DNA from: Syntrophobacteraceae bacterium
GTDB lineage: Bacteria > Desulfobacterota > Syntrophobacteria > Syntrophobacterales > Syntrophobacteraceae
Length of the DNA stretch: 38,982 bases
Assembly (NCBI GenBank): GCA_003165235.1
Contig: PLSV01000162.1
Span: 1-38,982 of the forward strand
Reading direction: 5' to 3'
The stretch's first letter is position 1; every line of letters starts with the position of its first letter. The notes under the pieces were generated by a model, which saw only the letters and a list, made by a program, of their open reading frames with translations, searched no databases and had not been told where the DNA came from. The position numbers and the translations under genes were made by a program. Positions 38,358-38,982 of the stretch are shown piece after piece.

Positions 38358-38982
38358 CCTGAATAGAACACACCCTGTCGCCTATGAGATCTTATCTCCC
38401 CTGTATTCTATTCATTATGATCTACTTTCAATAGTTATCAAACAGCCAAATCCAGGTAAACGGCTTTTCATTTTCATTAAAGATAACGAACGAGGCGCGG
38501 AATTAGTTTACAAATCACTGTTTTTTTATTCAAAACGGGAAACGGGCGAAACGCGCGAATGTATACGAGCCGCCGAATTGAGACTGGTCTATCCTGCCGG
38601 GACGTGATTATCTTGATCATAGACGGAATCCCGGGCGCCGCCTGCAGGGAGCAGGAAGCAAAAAGTGAACAGAGGACAGAGGCCAGAGGACGCAGGGCAG
38701 AACCGGAGGATTTCCGATGTCCGTCATCCGACCTCCGTCGAGCAGTGAACAGCAAGAAATAACTCCTCTTGGTTCTATCGCTACGCGAGGAAAGGTGAAG
38801 GGTGAAGAGTGAGGAGGGTCTGGTTTCACGCGAAGCCCGATCGTGGACGGGTCAAGGTGAGACGCGAAGGGCCGAGGGCAGGAAGCAGGGCGGGGCCATT
38901 GCTGAAGTTAGCGGCATTGGGCCTGACCCTGTACGCGAAATATTCTCTTTTATACTAATTTGCGCTCAAGTTGAAGCAACCG
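38358..38982. other. 625-bp region without a supported gene
   Basis: It is AT-rich next to the sigma gene (38360-38540) and otherwise holds repeat-like DNA: a heptad element at 38655-38756 and GGTGAAG/AGTGAGG heptad-like words at 38793-38814. The open frames across it read through these repeats and are not convincing. The last bases (TTTATACTAATTT) are AT-rich and could belong to a promoter for a gene outside the window. Confidence 0.5.
38655..38756. repeat. heptad-type inverted-arm element (ACAGAGG type), degenerate
   Basis: Left units include GTGAACA, GAGGACA, GAGGCCA, GAGGACG; the right side has GTCCGTC, ATCCGAC, CTCCGTC. The outer GTGAACAG and GCAGTGAAC are direct rather than inverted copies. 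It is less regular than the elements in gspK and gspH but has the same purine/pyrimidine arm layout. Confidence 0.5.

Noticed and set aside
38317-38607. A 96-codon + strand frame overlapping the sigma gene start
   Set aside because: It is antisense to the sigma gene's beginning and then runs through AT-rich non-coding DNA, without a ribosome-binding site or recognisable domain.

Overview
The window looks like a chromosomal segment of a GC-rich Gram-negative bacterium, most likely a Desulfobacterota (old Deltaproteobacteria) lineage such as the Syntrophobacterales. This is inferred from a type II secretion operon with an outer-membrane secretin, System II cytochrome c assembly (ResB plus CcsB/CcsA) next to tatABC, an AMMECR1/MEMO-type pair, and general gene style. 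No rRNA, tRNA, CRISPR array, phage gene or transposase was recognised.

Layout. (1) 1-4700, + strand: the tail of a small membrane protein, then two paralogous single-pass, proline-rich envelope proteins of unknown function flanking a secreted protein of about 19 ankyrin repeats, then another small membrane protein. (2) 4800-8700: EamA-type exporter, serC, and the divergent leucyl aminopeptidase. (3) 8900-19520, - strand: a type II secretion operon in transcription order E-F-H-I-J-K-L-M-D. No gspG, gspC or prepilin peptidase gene is visible. (4) 19900-22750, + strand: Mrp-type ATPase and transketolase. (5) 22770-29630, - strand: two tandem Uma2-family genes, a zinc-dependent phospholipase C-like protein, a small lipoprotein, an unrecognised protein, AMMECR1- and MEMO-like proteins, SixA, two tandem 104-residue exported paralogues, and PhoU. 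(6) 30100-32000: small exported protein, thioredoxin-reductase-like flavoprotein, Nudix hydrolase. (7) 32250-36710, + strand: resB-ccsB-tatA-tatB-tatC-rdgB. (8) 36796-38357, - strand: ECF sigma factor, zinc-finger-type anti-sigma factor and Spy/CpxP-like periplasmic protein with overlapping ends.

The most unusual signal is not a gene. Many intergenic gaps hold elements built from two arms. One arm is a run of degenerate 7- or 8-bp tandem units, and the opposite arm is a run of units close to their reverse complement, so each element could fold into a long imperfect hairpin. At least four sequence types occur: GACGCGGG-like octads, ACGGAGG/ACAGAGG heptads, AGTGATT/AGTGAAT heptads and AATTCCTC octads. 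They sit directly against stop codons of nearby genes, and in several cases supply the stop. In the secretion operon they have entered the cleavable leader regions of gspH and gspK in frame. This pattern is read directly from the sequence; its mechanism and function are unknown.

Functionally the window is rich in envelope and export genes: type II secretion, Tat translocation, cytochrome c maturation, an envelope-stress-type sigma module and several exported proteins of unknown role. Start sites were revised from the longest possible frame wherever a ribosome-binding site, paralogue alignment or leader-peptide logic favoured an internal start.
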